The position numbers were made by a program, and so were the translations under genes. Of a stretch of 64,000 nt of DNA, positions 1 through 8,546 are shown in pieces. The notes under the pieces are model-generated. The model was not told the origin of the DNA. It did no database searches and saw only the letters and a list, made by a program, of their open reading frames with translations. Within the stretch, counting starts at the first letter, position 1, and each line of letters starts with the position of its first letter. The DNA is from Halobium salinum (lineage in GTDB: Archaea; Halobacteriota; Halobacteria; Halobacteriales; Haloferacaceae), in NCBI RefSeq assembly GCF_026586625.1, contig NZ_JAODIW010000006.1, positions 1,570,881-1,634,880 on the forward strand. The letters run 5' to 3'.

Positions 1-1251
1 CGTCCGGCGCATCTCGTTCTCGACGACCATGTACCCCTCGTCGAACCCCATCCCGGGTTTCGCGAGGGTCTGCGCGGCGTCGGTCGCGAGCGCGACGTGG
101 GCACAGACCCGCGCCGAGCGGTCGGTCTCGTTGCACGTCCCGCCGAGGTACGCACGGGTGTCGGTGCCCTCGCAGGCCAGCACGGCGGCGACGCTGCGGT
201 CGACGCCGCCGAGGTCCGGCGTCTTCACCTGCACGAGGTCGGCGGCGCCGGCGTCGACGAACGCCCGCACGTCCTCAAGGGTGTCACACCACTCGTCGGC
301 GACGACGTCGACGGCGACGCCGGCGTCGGCAAGCCCCTCTCGGAGTTCGCACATCGCGTGAATCTGCTCGGCCCGTCCGCCCTCGTCCATCGGCCCCTCG
401 ACCTGCAGAGGGTACGGCGCGGCCGCCGCCCGCAGGTCGGCGAGATAGTCGACCACCTCGGCGCGGTCGTACGGCGGGCCGAACAGGTCCCCGAGGGTAC
501 CGTACACGTCGACGTGGAAGCGGGGCTCGTACGCCTCACCCGCCGCGGCCGCGTCGGCGACCGCCTCGTCGGCCCGGTCCGCGAGCCACGCGAGGTACTC
601 GCGGAGTCGGCTCCCGTCCTCGCCCACCGCCTCGGCGCTGTTGAACAGCCCGTGGGGGAGGACGGGGGTCCGCTTCAGCAGCATCTTCTCGGCGGTGCGC
701 CGGCGTTCGTCGCCGGACTGCCCGAACACCGGAATCGGCTCGGTCGCCGGGTCGAGGTCGAACTCGTCGGCGAGCACGTCGGTCATCGTCGTCCCGCGGG
801 CCAGCGCCGCCGCGTGTAACAGCGCCTGCGAGACACCGTACCTGACGGCGGTGTGGAGTCGGTCGCCGCCGGGGCGCATCGCCTCCAGCAGGGCCGCGTT
901 CTCGCGGAACGCCGCCGCGTCGCGCCCGCGGAGGTTGTCGGCGACGGGACCCTCGACCGTCGAGCGGTGGTCGCCGGCGAAGAAGGGCGGGTCGCGCCCG
1001 CCGGCACCCGAGTACTGGACGGCACAGCAGTCGCCGTGGGCGACGAGGCTCCTGTCCGGTCCGGCGGGGGAGCCGAGGTCGAGTTCGACCGACAGCGCCT
1101 CGCCGGCCTGCCTGACGCGGGTGAACCCCGCCGTTCGCGGTTCGCCGCGGTAGTCGAACCCGTCGCGTTCGGCGCCGGCCTTGATGGCCGCCTGGTCGTC
1201 GGTGTAGAACCCCGAGACGGTCGGCGTCGCTCGAATCGTTCGAATCCTCAT
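1..1251 (-). CDS. mal: methylaspartate ammonia-lyase, 3' end outside window
   Basis: Deaminates L-threo-3-methylaspartate to mesaconate, a step of the haloarchaeal methylaspartate cycle for acetate assimilation. The reading frame is open for 417 codons from the ATG at 1251 and runs off the window start with no stop, so only the C-terminus is missing. The product shows the enolase-superfamily barrel pattern, including a VQVKTPDLGG segment holding the expected catalytic lysine and a VADEWCDT metal-site segment. The start overlaps the glmE stop (ATGA), giving a glmS-glmE-mal operon read on the minus strand. Family assignment is confident. A mesaconyl-CoA hydratase gene would be expected just beyond the edge but is not visible. 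Confidence 0.93.
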   Translation of the reverse strand, partial: MRIRTIRATPTVSGFYTDDQAAIKAGAERDGFDYRGEPRTAGFTRVRQAGEALSVELDLGSPAGPDRSLVAHGDCCAVQYSGAGGRDPPFFAGDHRSTVEGPVADNLRGRDAAAFRENAALLEAMRPGGDRLHTAVRYGVSQALLHAAALARGTTMTDVLADEFDLDPATEPIPVFGQSGDERRRTAEKMLLKRTPVLPHGLFNSAEAVGEDGSRLREYLAWLADRADEAVADAAAAGEAYEPRFHVDVYGTLGDLFGPPYDRAEVVDYLADLRAAAAPYPLQVEGPMDEGGRAEQIHAMCELREGLADAGVAVDVVADEWCDTLEDVRAFVDAGAADLVQVKTPDLGGVDRSVAAVLACEGTDTRAYLGGTCNETDRSARVCAHVALATDAAQTLAKPGMGFDEGYMVVENEMRRT

Positions 1252-2765
1252 GTCGAGTCGTCACCCCCTGTGGCGACCGTCGCCTCCTCCGATGGTGCGT
1301 CCTCCGGGTCACCATCCGTCCTCGGTCGACCGATGAGTCGCCCTTCGCCGATGGCGTCGACGTCGTCGGCGACCATCCGGAACGACCGCGGACGGTTCTC
1401 GGTACGGGCGCGCTCGTCGAGGCGGTTCTCGTGGACCTCCCTGATATCGGCCGGGAGCGCCAGGTCGCCGAACGCCAGAATCCGGACCCGACCGTCGTCG
1501 TCGCGTGCCGGGAGCACGGCCCCCTTGGCGCTCTCGCTCGGGGCGAACGGCACGTCGAGCCTCCCCGTCTCGAAGGCGCGGACGACGCCGCGGGCGACGT
1601 CCCCGTCGCCAGCGTCGAGGACCGCCTCGACGAGCGGCCGTGTCGAACGCTCGATGAACGCCTGTTCGTCGTCGATGCCGTCGATGTCGACTCGCTGGTC
1701 GAGGAGCATGTCGATGAGCTGTCTGGTGGTCCGGAGGCCGGCGGCGTTCGCCTCGCGGGTGGGGACGCCCCGGAACTCCTGTGGTGACTTCGTGATGACC
1801 TTGTCCGGCCGGGCGATAGCCGCCGTCGCGCCGCCGAGACCGATGACGCCGCTGGCGCGAGCCTCGTCGGGCGGGAACCCGCCCATCCACTCGTGGAAGA
1901 CGGTGGTGACGGTCACGTCGTCCGGGAGGTACGCCTCGCCCAAGGAGCGCAGGGCGCGGAGGGCGGCCACGTCCTGGACGAGGTTGCCGACCTGTCCGTA
2001 CCCCAGCGTGAGGCTCTTCACGCCCTGGGTGGCCGCGAGCAGGCCCTCGACGACCATCACCGCGATGGCGATGCAGGGCGGGACGAGCGTCCCCGTGAGC
2101 GGCCCGAACGGCTCGCGGTTGATGCGGACGCCGAACTCGGTGTAGAGACCGGCGAGGCGGTCGACGAACTGCCAGTGGGCGATGGTCTCGGCGAGGTCGC
2201 GACGCTTGCAGTACGGGATGTTGTACGAGACGGGGCCCCCCTCGAAGGACTGGAACCCGCCGGCGAAGGTGACCATCGCGAGCAGGCGGGCGTCGGGGGT
2301 GCCGTGGCGCACTTCGACCGGCGCGTCGACGCGCTCGATAAGCTCCCGACAGCCGTCGACGCCGTGGTTCACGGCTGGAAAGCCGTTGAGCGTGTCTTCG
2401 CCGGTCTCTCGGGCCTCGTCTAACCCCTGCTGGGCCTTCCCGTACTCGTTGTCGCGGGTGTACGAGTCGATGGTCGTTGGCAACAGGTCGGCGCCGCCCT
2501 CTCGGCGGAGGTAGTCGAGCAGAGCGCACTGGTCGTCGAGGCGAGGGACGCCCGCTCTCGGCTGGAGCAGGGGTGTGTCGGCCGATTCGAGCACCGGGGC
2601 GAACCGCTTGCGCTCGGGGAGGGACTCGTGGTAGGCCACCGCCTCCGCGAAGTCGACCGCGTCGGCGGTGGGCCAGTCCCCGCGGAGGGAGTCGGCGACG
2701 GCGCGGAGTTCGGACTCGGGGAGGCGCTCGTCGCGAAGCCCCTCGAGAGACGTATCGTCGGACAC
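1248..2765 (-). CDS. glmE: glutamate mutase epsilon (large) subunit
   Basis: Catalytic barrel subunit of adenosylcobalamin-dependent glutamate mutase, which interconverts L-glutamate and L-threo-3-methylaspartate. The 505-residue product is slightly longer than bacterial GlmE (about 480). Recognisable GlmE segments include VSYNIPYCK, INREPFGPLTGTLVPP and KSLTLGYGQVGN. It lies one base after the stop of glmS and overlaps mal by four bases, so the three are probably translated as a coupled unit. In the haloarchaeal methylaspartate cycle this enzyme supplies methylaspartate to Mal. The first about 60 residues and an acidic Glu/Asp/Thr tail at the C-terminus look like halophilic extensions. Function is inferred from family similarity and operon context. 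Confidence 0.94.
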   Translation of the reverse strand: MSDDTSLEGLRDERLPESELRAVADSLRGDWPTADAVDFAEAVAYHESLPERKRFAPVLESADTPLLQPRAGVPRLDDQCALLDYLRREGGADLLPTTIDSYTRDNEYGKAQQGLDEARETGEDTLNGFPAVNHGVDGCRELIERVDAPVEVRHGTPDARLLAMVTFAGGFQSFEGGPVSYNIPYCKRRDLAETIAHWQFVDRLAGLYTEFGVRINREPFGPLTGTLVPPCIAIAVMVVEGLLAATQGVKSLTLGYGQVGNLVQDVAALRALRSLGEAYLPDDVTVTTVFHEWMGGFPPDEARASGVIGLGGATAAIARPDKVITKSPQEFRGVPTREANAAGLRTTRQLIDMLLDQRVDIDGIDDEQAFIERSTRPLVEAVLDAGDGDVARGVVRAFETGRLDVPFAPSESAKGAVLPARDDDGRVRILAFGDLALPADIREVHENRLDERARTENRPRSFRMVADDVDAIGEGRLIGRPRTDGDPEDAPSEEATVATGGDDST

Positions 2766-2766
2766 G

Positions 2767-3207
2767 TCAGCCCTCGACCCGTATCGGTTCGCGCTCGGTG
2801 ACCCGAACGTCGAGGTCCGCCCGAAGGGCGTCGACGGCCTCGTGGGGTTCGGTCTCGGCGTCGAAGACGCGGTCGAACCCCATCGCCTCGAAGCGCTCGC
2901 GGGTGGCCTCGGGGTCGTCCTGACCGACGGCGAGGTTGCCGCCGACGTAGGTGACCGGGTCGAGGTCGGCTCCGGCGAGGCGCTCGTGGAAGCCGGCGCA
3001 GTCCTGCGCCGCGTGGCCGTACAGCGAGGAGACGAGCACCGCGTCGGCGTCGTGTTCGCGGGCCGCGTCGACGAACTCCGCCTGACTCGTCTGGACGCCG
3101 AGGTTCACCACGTCGAACCCGGCCGCCGACAGCGCGTGTTCGAGGATGGTGATGCCGACCACGTGGGCGTCGGAACCGACGACGCCCAGTATGAGAGTTC
3201 GAGGCAT
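2767..3207 (-). CDS. glmS: glutamate mutase sigma (B12-binding) subunit
   Basis: Small cobalamin-binding subunit of glutamate mutase. The 146-residue protein is a single Rossmann-like B12 domain of normal family length, with the DxHxxG signature at residues 13-18 (DAHVVG, His15 being the lower axial cobalt ligand) and an SLYGHA segment that belongs to the cofactor pocket. It is the first gene of the glmS-glmE-mal operon. A TATA-like sequence read on the minus strand (GTTTATCAAA, about 3231-3240) sits about 27 bases upstream of the ATG, as in leaderless haloarchaeal genes. The upstream spacer is shared with the divergent CoA-transferase gene. Confidence 0.95.
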   Translation of the reverse strand: MPRTLILGVVGSDAHVVGITILEHALSAAGFDVVNLGVQTSQAEFVDAAREHDADAVLVSSLYGHAAQDCAGFHERLAGADLDPVTYVGGNLAVGQDDPEATRERFEAMGFDRVFDAETEPHEAVDALRADLDVRVTEREPIRVEG

Positions 3208-3366
3208 TCATCATGAACGACCGTGATAGATTTGATAAACGTAATGGTTTATCGTGTTAATATACCTATGACACCTTCGCCGGCCCGGGAGGTATGGGTA
3301 CAGTGGAAGGCGATATTAACATGATTATTCGTTATGTTTTTGAGTCGCCTCGTCGACGCCGGAGCC
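3208..3366. promoter_or_regulatory. divergent promoter with two inverted repeats
   Basis: AT-rich spacer between glmS (minus) and the CoA-transferase (plus). It holds a perfect 7-bp inverted repeat GATAAAC/GTTTATC with a 6-base spacer at 3234-3253, overlapping the likely glmS TATA box. A second perfect 8-bp pair, GTTAATAT at 3256-3263 and ATATTAAC at 3313-3320, is spaced about five helical turns apart. The arrangement suggests one regulator controlling both halves of the mesaconate branch. The binding protein is unknown. Confidence 0.6.
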
Positions 3367-4572
3367 ATGGGAGCGCTCTCGGACCTCCGCGTCGTCGACC
3401 TGACGCAGGTGCTCGCCGGCCCGTACTGTACCATGCTCTTGGCGGACCTCGGGGCCGACGTGGTGAAGGTCGAACGACCCGGCGGCGACCTCATCCGGCC
3501 GAACCCGCCGTTCCTCGACGACGGGGACACCGACCCCGCGGACCAGCCCTACGGCGGCTACTTCCAGAGCGTCAACCGGGGGAAGCGCTCCGTCGAACTG
3601 GACCTCGGGGACCGGCGGGACAGGACGGACTTCCTCTCGCTGGTCGAGACCGCCGACGTGGTCGTCGAGAACTACCGCGCGGGGACGATGGAGCGCTTCG
3701 ACCTCGGCTACGAGACGCTCCGCGAGCACAATCCCGAGCTGATCTACGCGGCCATCCGCGGCTTCGGCGACCCGCGGACGGGCGAGACCGACCGGCAGGG
3801 TCGGCCCTGTTTCGACCTCGTCGCGCAGGCGCTCGGCGGCGTGATGGAGATTACGGGCCAGGCGGACGGCCCGCCCACGAAGGTCGGTCCCGGCGTCGGC
3901 GACCTCTTCACCGCGACGCTCAACGCGGTGGGCATCCTCGCCGCCGTCCACCACCGCGAGCGCACGGGTGAGGGCCAGTTCGTCGACACCGCGATGTACG
4001 ACAGCATGGTGAGCATGTGCGAGCGGACGGCGTACCAGCGCTCCTACACCGGCGAGGCGCCGACCCGACAGGGGAACTCCCACCCGACGCTCTTTCCCTA
4101 CGACGCCTTCGAGACGACCGACGGCCACGTCGTGATAGCCGCCTTCGGCGACGGCCACTGGCGCGCGCTCTGTGCCGCGATGGACCGCCCCGACCTCGTC
4201 GCCGACTACCCGGACGCCGCCGCTCGCCTCGACGCGCGCGACCACCTTCGCGGGGTGCTCGCCGACTGGGCCGCCGGGCGGTCGAGCGACGCCGTCGTGG
4301 ACGCTCTCGACGGCGACGTCCCCTGTGCCCCGGTGCAGGACGCGGACGACGTGGCCGCCGACCCGCACGTCCGCGCCCGCGAGATGCTGGTCGAGGTCGA
4401 CCAGCCCGGCACGGGGGAGCGCGTTGAGGTCGCCGGCCAGCCCATCAAGCTGAGCGCGACACCGACCCGGCCAGGCCAGCGGGCGCCGCTCCTCGACGAA
4501 CACCGCGAGGAGCTACTGGGTGAGCGGACGGAGCTTCGACGGGCCCGACGAAGCTCGAACGGGAGCCGGTAG
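3367..4572 (+). CDS. mct: family III CoA-transferase, probable succinyl-CoA:mesaconate CoA-transferase
   Basis: Family III (CaiB/BaiF) CoA-transferase, 401 residues, the usual length. It begins with the typical LSDLRVVDLTQVLAGPY segment, has LGADVVKVERPGGD near residues 28-41, and has Asp179 in GVGDLFT at the position of the family's catalytic aspartate. ATG 3367 was preferred to an in-frame ATG at 3334 because family homology starts there. Divergent placement beside glmS-glmE-mal argues that it activates mesaconate with CoA from succinyl-CoA, the next step after Mal in the methylaspartate cycle. The fold is certain; the substrate is inferred from context. The last 60 bases overlap the convergent DUF389 gene. 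Confidence 0.88.
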   Translation: MGALSDLRVVDLTQVLAGPYCTMLLADLGADVVKVERPGGDLIRPNPPFLDDGDTDPADQPYGGYFQSVNRGKRSVELDLGDRRDRTDFLSLVETADVVVENYRAGTMERFDLGYETLREHNPELIYAAIRGFGDPRTGETDRQGRPCFDLVAQALGGVMEITGQADGPPTKVGPGVGDLFTATLNAVGILAAVHHRERTGEGQFVDTAMYDSMVSMCERTAYQRSYTGEAPTRQGNSHPTLFPYDAFETTDGHVVIAAFGDGHWRALCAAMDRPDLVADYPDAAARLDARDHLRGVLADWAAGRSSDAVVDALDGDVPCAPVQDADDVAADPHVRAREMLVEVDQPGTGERVEVAGQPIKLSATPTRPGQRAPLLDEHREELLGERTELRRARRSSNGSR

Positions 4573-5883
4573 TCGCGCCCGTCGCTCGTTCACGCTCGCG
4601 TTCGACTCCCGGACCTCGGTGTACTGCACCTGGACGCGGACGTCCCGCCCCGTCCGTTCTTCGATGCGCCGCTCGACAGTCGGCGGGAGCGACGGGTGAG
4701 ACCTCTCGACGGTCCGGCTCGCGGTGACGGTGACGTTCGGCGTCGTCCCGGGGACGCCACCGTACTGTGACGAGACCGATACCAGCGTCACCCCCGCGTA
4801 CCGTGCGTCGTCGAACGTCTCGTCGACCGCACCGTTCACCGACCGCTCGTAGCCGACGTGGAGGCCGCCGAGTGTCGCCGCGACGACCACCGAGAGGGTG
4901 AAGAGAAGGGCGACCACGCCGACGGTCCCGCGGTTCCGCTTCGGGAGGCTGTACGCGAGCCGGGTCTCGTCGACCCAGACGGGCCGATACCCGAGCGCGA
5001 GGAGCGTTCCCATCGCGCCGAGGTTGATGGCGAGGACGTTCACCGCGAGCAGGGCGAGCGCACCGAGCGCGACGAGAGGGACGCCCCACGCGAGCGCGAT
5101 GCCGCCGGCCGCCGCGGCCGGGACGATGGCCGCGGCTATCATCACGCCGACGAGCGACATCGTCTGGTCGGTCATGTAGCCGAAGGCACCGACCGCACCT
5201 GCGGCGAGGGCCGCCACCGAGGAGAGGAACGTCGGCGCGAACCGGAACCCCATCAGTTCGAGCGACGTGATGGACGCCGTCGTCGGGACGAATCCGGTCC
5301 ACCTGACGACCAGCGTGAACGCGGCCGCTGCGAGGACGGCGACGGCCAGCCCCACCACCTGTCGCTTCGCGCTCCCGACGTACATCTCCCAGTCGCCGTG
5401 GATGATGCCGGCTGTCGTCGACAGCGCCGAACTCACCTGCGGCGCGATGACCATCGACCCGACGACGACGGCCGGCGAGTCGATGAGGAGTCCGACCGTC
5501 GCGACGACGACGCTGAGAATCGTCCCGAGATAGTAGGTGGTCTCGGGCCACTGCATCTCCAGAATCTTCGAGTGGAGTTCCCGGCGAGAGAGCCCCCGGA
5601 GTTCGGTGGAGTACTCCGACCGGATTTCCTCGTACCGGGGTGTCTCCGCGTGAGAGGCCTCGGCGAGGACGTTGTACGCGTCGTCGGAGACGCCGGCGTC
5701 AGTGAGGTCGTGGAACACGTCGGAGACGGCCTCGCTGGGCAGGGGGAACAGGAACAGCCTGCCGGGGTCTTCGTCCTCGTCGCCGTCGTCCCGTATCGAG
5801 ACGTAGTCCAGGCCGTGGGCCTCCAGCACCCCTTCGACGTCGTCGGCGACCTTCTCGTACACGCGGAGGTTGACCTGTCGCAT
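4513..5883 (-). CDS. DUF389 (TIGR00341-type) membrane protein
   Basis: A 456-residue protein with a soluble N-terminal domain of about 130 residues (MRQVNLRVYEK start, VLEAHGLDYVSIRDD segment) followed by about six hydrophobic membrane segments between residues 135 and 350, rich in Ala, Gly and Val, with the characteristic DSPAVVVGSMVIAPQ segment of DUF389 proteins. A soluble, probably extracytoplasmic C-terminal tail follows. Function of the family is not established. The stop lies 60 bases inside the end of the convergent CoA-transferase gene. No operon partner is apparent. Confidence 0.85.
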   Translation of the reverse strand: MRQVNLRVYEKVADDVEGVLEAHGLDYVSIRDDGDEDEDPGRLFLFPLPSEAVSDVFHDLTDAGVSDDAYNVLAEASHAETPRYEEIRSEYSTELRGLSRRELHSKILEMQWPETTYYLGTILSVVVATVGLLIDSPAVVVGSMVIAPQVSSALSTTAGIIHGDWEMYVGSAKRQVVGLAVAVLAAAAFTLVVRWTGFVPTTASITSLELMGFRFAPTFLSSVAALAAGAVGAFGYMTDQTMSLVGVMIAAAIVPAAAAGGIALAWGVPLVALGALALLAVNVLAINLGAMGTLLALGYRPVWVDETRLAYSLPKRNRGTVGVVALLFTLSVVVAATLGGLHVGYERSVNGAVDETFDDARYAGVTLVSVSSQYGGVPGTTPNVTVTASRTVERSHPSLPPTVERRIEERTGRDVRVQVQYTEVRESNASVNERRARLPAPVRASSGPSKLRPLTQ

Positions 5884-5959
5884 CGACGCGGTCTACACCC
5901 CCTCCGGGGATGAACAGCGTGGCTGTGATGACCGTGTGAGAGGCTCTCCCGAGCGACGA

Positions 5960-6349
5960 CTACTTCCGGATGATGCCGTCGAACGACCCGGTCATCACGG
6001 TCTCGCCCGCTTCGTTCTCACACTCGACGAGCGAGGCGCCGACGTACCGGTCCTCACGCTCCTCGAGGCGGTCGATGGTGACGCGGCAGGTGATCTTCTC
6101 GCCGGTGTAGACGGGGCGACGGAAGTCGAACTCCATCGTCCGCGCGAGGAAGTCCATCTCGCCGCCGACCTTCGTCGGGAGCGTCGCGGTGAGCAGTCCG
6201 TGGACGAGCAGTCGCCCCTCGTCGTCGGGTTCGAGGTGGTGGTCGCCGCGGTCGTTCGACAGTTCGGTGAACGTCCGGACGTCCGCCTCGGTGAACGTGC
6301 GCGAGTAGCTGACGACGTCACCCTCCGCCGGGGGCGTCTCGTCTGTCAT
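5960..6349 (-). CDS. MaoC-like hotdog-fold dehydratase
   Basis: A 129-residue single-domain hotdog protein of the MaoC/(R)-specific enoyl-CoA hydratase type. The YSRTFTEADVRTFTELSNDRGDHH stretch (split here: YSRTFTEADV then FTELSNDRGD and HH) holds the expected catalytic Asp and His, and VHGLLTATL matches the second conserved segment. The likely role is hydration of trans-2-enoyl-CoA, or a related reaction, in acyl-CoA metabolism; the substrate cannot be read from sequence. It is monocistronic, divergent from the MATE gene, and its ATG at 6349 faces an intergenic promoter region. Confidence 0.85.
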   Translation of the reverse strand: MTDETPPAEGDVVSYSRTFTEADVRTFTELSNDRGDHHLEPDDEGRLLVHGLLTATLPTKVGGEMDFLARTMEFDFRRPVYTGEKITCRVTIDRLEEREDRYVGASLVECENEAGETVMTGSFDGIIRK

Positions 6350-6417
6350 GCGCGTCGAGTGGGTAGGCGACCTGAAATACTTCCGGGCGAAGAGGCGGCA
6401 GTCCGGCCGTCGTTCCG

Positions 6418-6444
6418 AACGCTTTAGCCTGACCAGCCGGTCAG
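6418..6444 (+). promoter_or_regulatory. TATA-like element and palindromic operator for the MATE unit
   Basis: ACGCTTTAG at 6418-6426 resembles a haloarchaeal TATA box. It is followed at once by a perfect 6-bp inverted repeat with a 4-base centre, CTGACC-AGCC-GGTCAG (6429-6444). A palindrome of this size between TATA and start is where a repressor would block transcription; TetR-type regulators of drug exporters often use similar sites, but no such regulator gene is in the window. Confidence 0.55.
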
Positions 6445-6456
6445 TGCGAGTAAGGG

Positions 6457-6582
6457 ATGTTCGCTACCAACCGGTCCGTCGATGCGGCTCTCGGTCGGGA
6501 TTCGTCCGGTCGAGACGCGTCCAGCGGGGACTGCGTCGCGGCGGCCGGTGCGTTCGGCCGCGCCGGGGTGTCCGCTCAGTGA
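6457..6582 (+). CDS. possible 41-residue leader peptide upstream of MATE gene
   Basis: A short ORF starting with ATG 6457, about 31 bases after the TATA-like element, and ending in TGA at 6580-6582. The stop overlaps the GTG start of the MATE gene (GTGA), which is the pattern of translational coupling. The product is Gly/Ala/Ser-rich with one Cys and no recognisable domain. It may be a real small protein, a regulatory leader, or only a 5' untranslated region. Its position relative to the promoter and the exact overlap are the only evidence. Confidence 0.35.
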   Translation: MFATNRSVDAALGRDSSGRDASSGDCVAAAGAFGRAGVSAQ

Positions 6583-8081
6583 GCCTCTTCAAGGACCGAG
6601 AGGAGTTCGACCTCACCTCCGGCGGCATCGCGAAGCCGCTGTTCTTCCTCTCTCTCCCCATCGTCGTCACGAACCTGATGCAGACGGCGTACAACCTCGC
6701 CGACACCTTCTGGCTCGGGCAGTACTCCACGGAGGCGCTGGCGGCCATCAGCTTCGCGTTCCCGATGGTGTTCCTGCTCATCTCCTTCGGGATGGGTATC
6801 TCGGTGGCGGGAAGCGTGCTCGTCGCCCAGCACACCGGCGCCGACGAGCCGCGGAAGGCCGAGTACGCCGCCTCCCAGACGGTGACGTTCGCCGTCCTGT
6901 TCTCGCTCGTCTTCGGGGCCGTCGGCTACGTCGTCGTCGGGCCGTTCCTCTCCGTCCTCGGCGCCTCGCCGGAGGTGCTCCCGCTGGCGACGGGGTACAT
7001 GCGTATCATCTCGCTCGGGCTCGTCTCCATGTTCGGCTTCTGGGTGTTCGTCTCGCTGATGCGCGGGTACGGCGACACCATCACCCCGATGCTCGTGATG
7101 TTCGGCTCGGTCGTGGTCAACATCGCCATCGACCCGTTCCTCATCTTCGGCTTCGAGTCGAACCCGCTGTTCGGGATGCTCAGCCTCCGGGGGCTGGAGG
7201 CGTCCCTCTTCGCCGCGACGGGGTACGGGGGCTCGGGCGTCGCGGGCGCCGCCATCGCCACCGTGTTCGCACGCTCGCTCGCGATGGTCGTCGGCCTCCT
7301 TATCATGTTCCGCGGGAACCGCGGCGTCGAGATTCACCTCTCGGACATGGCGCCGGACTTCGGCTACGTCGAGCGCCTCGTCAGAATCGGCGCCCCCGCC
7401 TCCGTCGAGGTCGGCGGGCGCGCGCTGTCGGTGAACCTCATGCTGTTCGTCATCGGCCTCTTTCCCACCACCGTCGTCGCCGGCTACGGTATCGGCGTCC
7501 GCGTGTTCTCCGTGGTGTTCCTCCCCGCCATCGCCGTCGCCCGCGGCGTCGAGACCATGAGCGGGCAGAACCTCGGCGCGGAGAAACCCGACCGGGCGGC
7601 CGCCGCCAACCACTTCGCCGCGAAGGCGATGTTCCTCGTCCTCGCCGGCGTCGGCGTCGTCACGTGGGTCGCCGCCGGCCCCGTCGTCGCGGTGTTCACC
7701 GACGACCCCGAAGTGCTCGAGGTCGGCACCACCTTCCTCCGGTACGTCGCCCCGACCTTCGGGTTCATCGGGGTGATGCGCGCCTACACCGGCGGCTTCC
7801 GCGGCGCCGGGAAGACGATGGTCGCCGCCGCGGTGTCCATCTTCATGCTCGGCGTCGTCCGCCTGCCGCTCGCGTGGGTGCTCGCGCGGCTGGACCCGGC
7901 GAATCTCGCGTGGCTCCCGGTCGAGGCGGCCGCGGTCGTCGGCGCCAACGGCATCTGGCTCTCCTTCGCCGTCTCGAACGTCGTCGGCGCCACCGTCGCG
8001 TACCTGTGGTTCAAGACGGGGTCGTGGCGGGAGGCCGACCTGACGGAGCGAGGAGCGAGCGCCGCCGGGAGCGACGACTGA
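6579..8081 (+). CDS. MATE family multidrug/cation exporter
   Basis: Multi-antimicrobial extrusion family transporter of 500 residues with twelve predicted membrane segments. The family start is recognisable as DLTSGGIAKPLFFLSLPIV, and a second half repeat begins near VERLVRIGAPASVEV. GTG 6579 is chosen because family homology starts about ten residues later and it overlaps the stop of the upstream leader ORF; an in-frame ATG at 6348 would add 77 residues of low-quality sequence and overlap the MaoC start. Likely function is Na+ or H+ driven export of organic cations or drugs. The palindrome at 6429-6444 suggests repressor control. Substrate is unknown. Confidence 0.88.
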   Translation: MSLFKDREEFDLTSGGIAKPLFFLSLPIVVTNLMQTAYNLADTFWLGQYSTEALAAISFAFPMVFLLISFGMGISVAGSVLVAQHTGADEPRKAEYAASQTVTFAVLFSLVFGAVGYVVVGPFLSVLGASPEVLPLATGYMRIISLGLVSMFGFWVFVSLMRGYGDTITPMLVMFGSVVVNIAIDPFLIFGFESNPLFGMLSLRGLEASLFAATGYGGSGVAGAAIATVFARSLAMVVGLLIMFRGNRGVEIHLSDMAPDFGYVERLVRIGAPASVEVGGRALSVNLMLFVIGLFPTTVVAGYGIGVRVFSVVFLPAIAVARGVETMSGQNLGAEKPDRAAAANHFAAKAMFLVLAGVGVVTWVAAGPVVAVFTDDPEVLEVGTTFLRYVAPTFGFIGVMRAYTGGFRGAGKTMVAAAVSIFMLGVVRLPLAWVLARLDPANLAWLPVEAAAVVGANGIWLSFAVSNVVGATVAYLWFKTGSWREADLTERGASAAGSDD

Positions 8082-8180
8082 GGGGGACGAGGCTGTCCAA
8101 GACGACGCGCTCTGACGCACGTCTCCCCGAGAATCGTGGTAGTGAGCGTAGTAGTGCGGGTCGATTCGGATACGGCCGTA

Positions 8181-8543
8181 TCAGCGGCCGTCGGTAACGT
8201 CGCCGTCGTTCGCAGCGCCGACGTACTCGGTCAGTCGGCCGACTGCCCGTCGAACGACCGAATCGGTTAGCTCACCGACGGTGTACTCGATGTCCTCGGT
8301 GTCGACGACGGCGACCGCCCAAGGCATCACCGAGCTCTCGTCGGGCGCACTACCACGCTGCCACCCGTCGACCCCGATGCGAATCGATTCCTCGTGCCAC
8401 GTCTTCGAGGTGAGACCGAGGCAGATGACCTGTTCGTCCCCGAACGGCACGTCGTCCGTCCCGACGACGAGCCACGGCCGCCCGCCGCCCCCACTCCTGA
8501 ACGGGTCGGCGCTCCAGACGACGTCCCCTCTGGCGGGCCCCAT
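8181..8543 (-). CDS. PemK/MazF-like toxin of a toxin-antitoxin pair
   Basis: A 120-residue protein beginning MGPARGDVVW with an RPWLVVGTDD segment and a later CLGLTSKTW strand, which follows the beta-barrel plan of PemK/MazF endoribonucleases (arginine in the first loop, Thr/Ser in the second). It would cleave mRNA if active. It starts three bases after the stop of a small winged-helix gene, which takes the place of the usual AbrB- or RHH-type antitoxin. The gene is convergent with the MATE exporter. Assignment to the fold is fairly sure; toxicity is inferred. Confidence 0.75.
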   Translation of the reverse strand: MGPARGDVVWSADPFRSGGGGRPWLVVGTDDVPFGDEQVICLGLTSKTWHEESIRIGVDGWQRGSAPDESSVMPWAVAVVDTEDIEYTVGELTDSVVRRAVGRLTEYVGAANDGDVTDGR

Positions 8544-8546
8544 CGG

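Noticed and set aside
6348..6578. N-terminal 77-codon extension of the MATE exporter
   Set aside because: It overlaps the MaoC start and crosses the MATE promoter/operator; family homology begins after GTG 6579.
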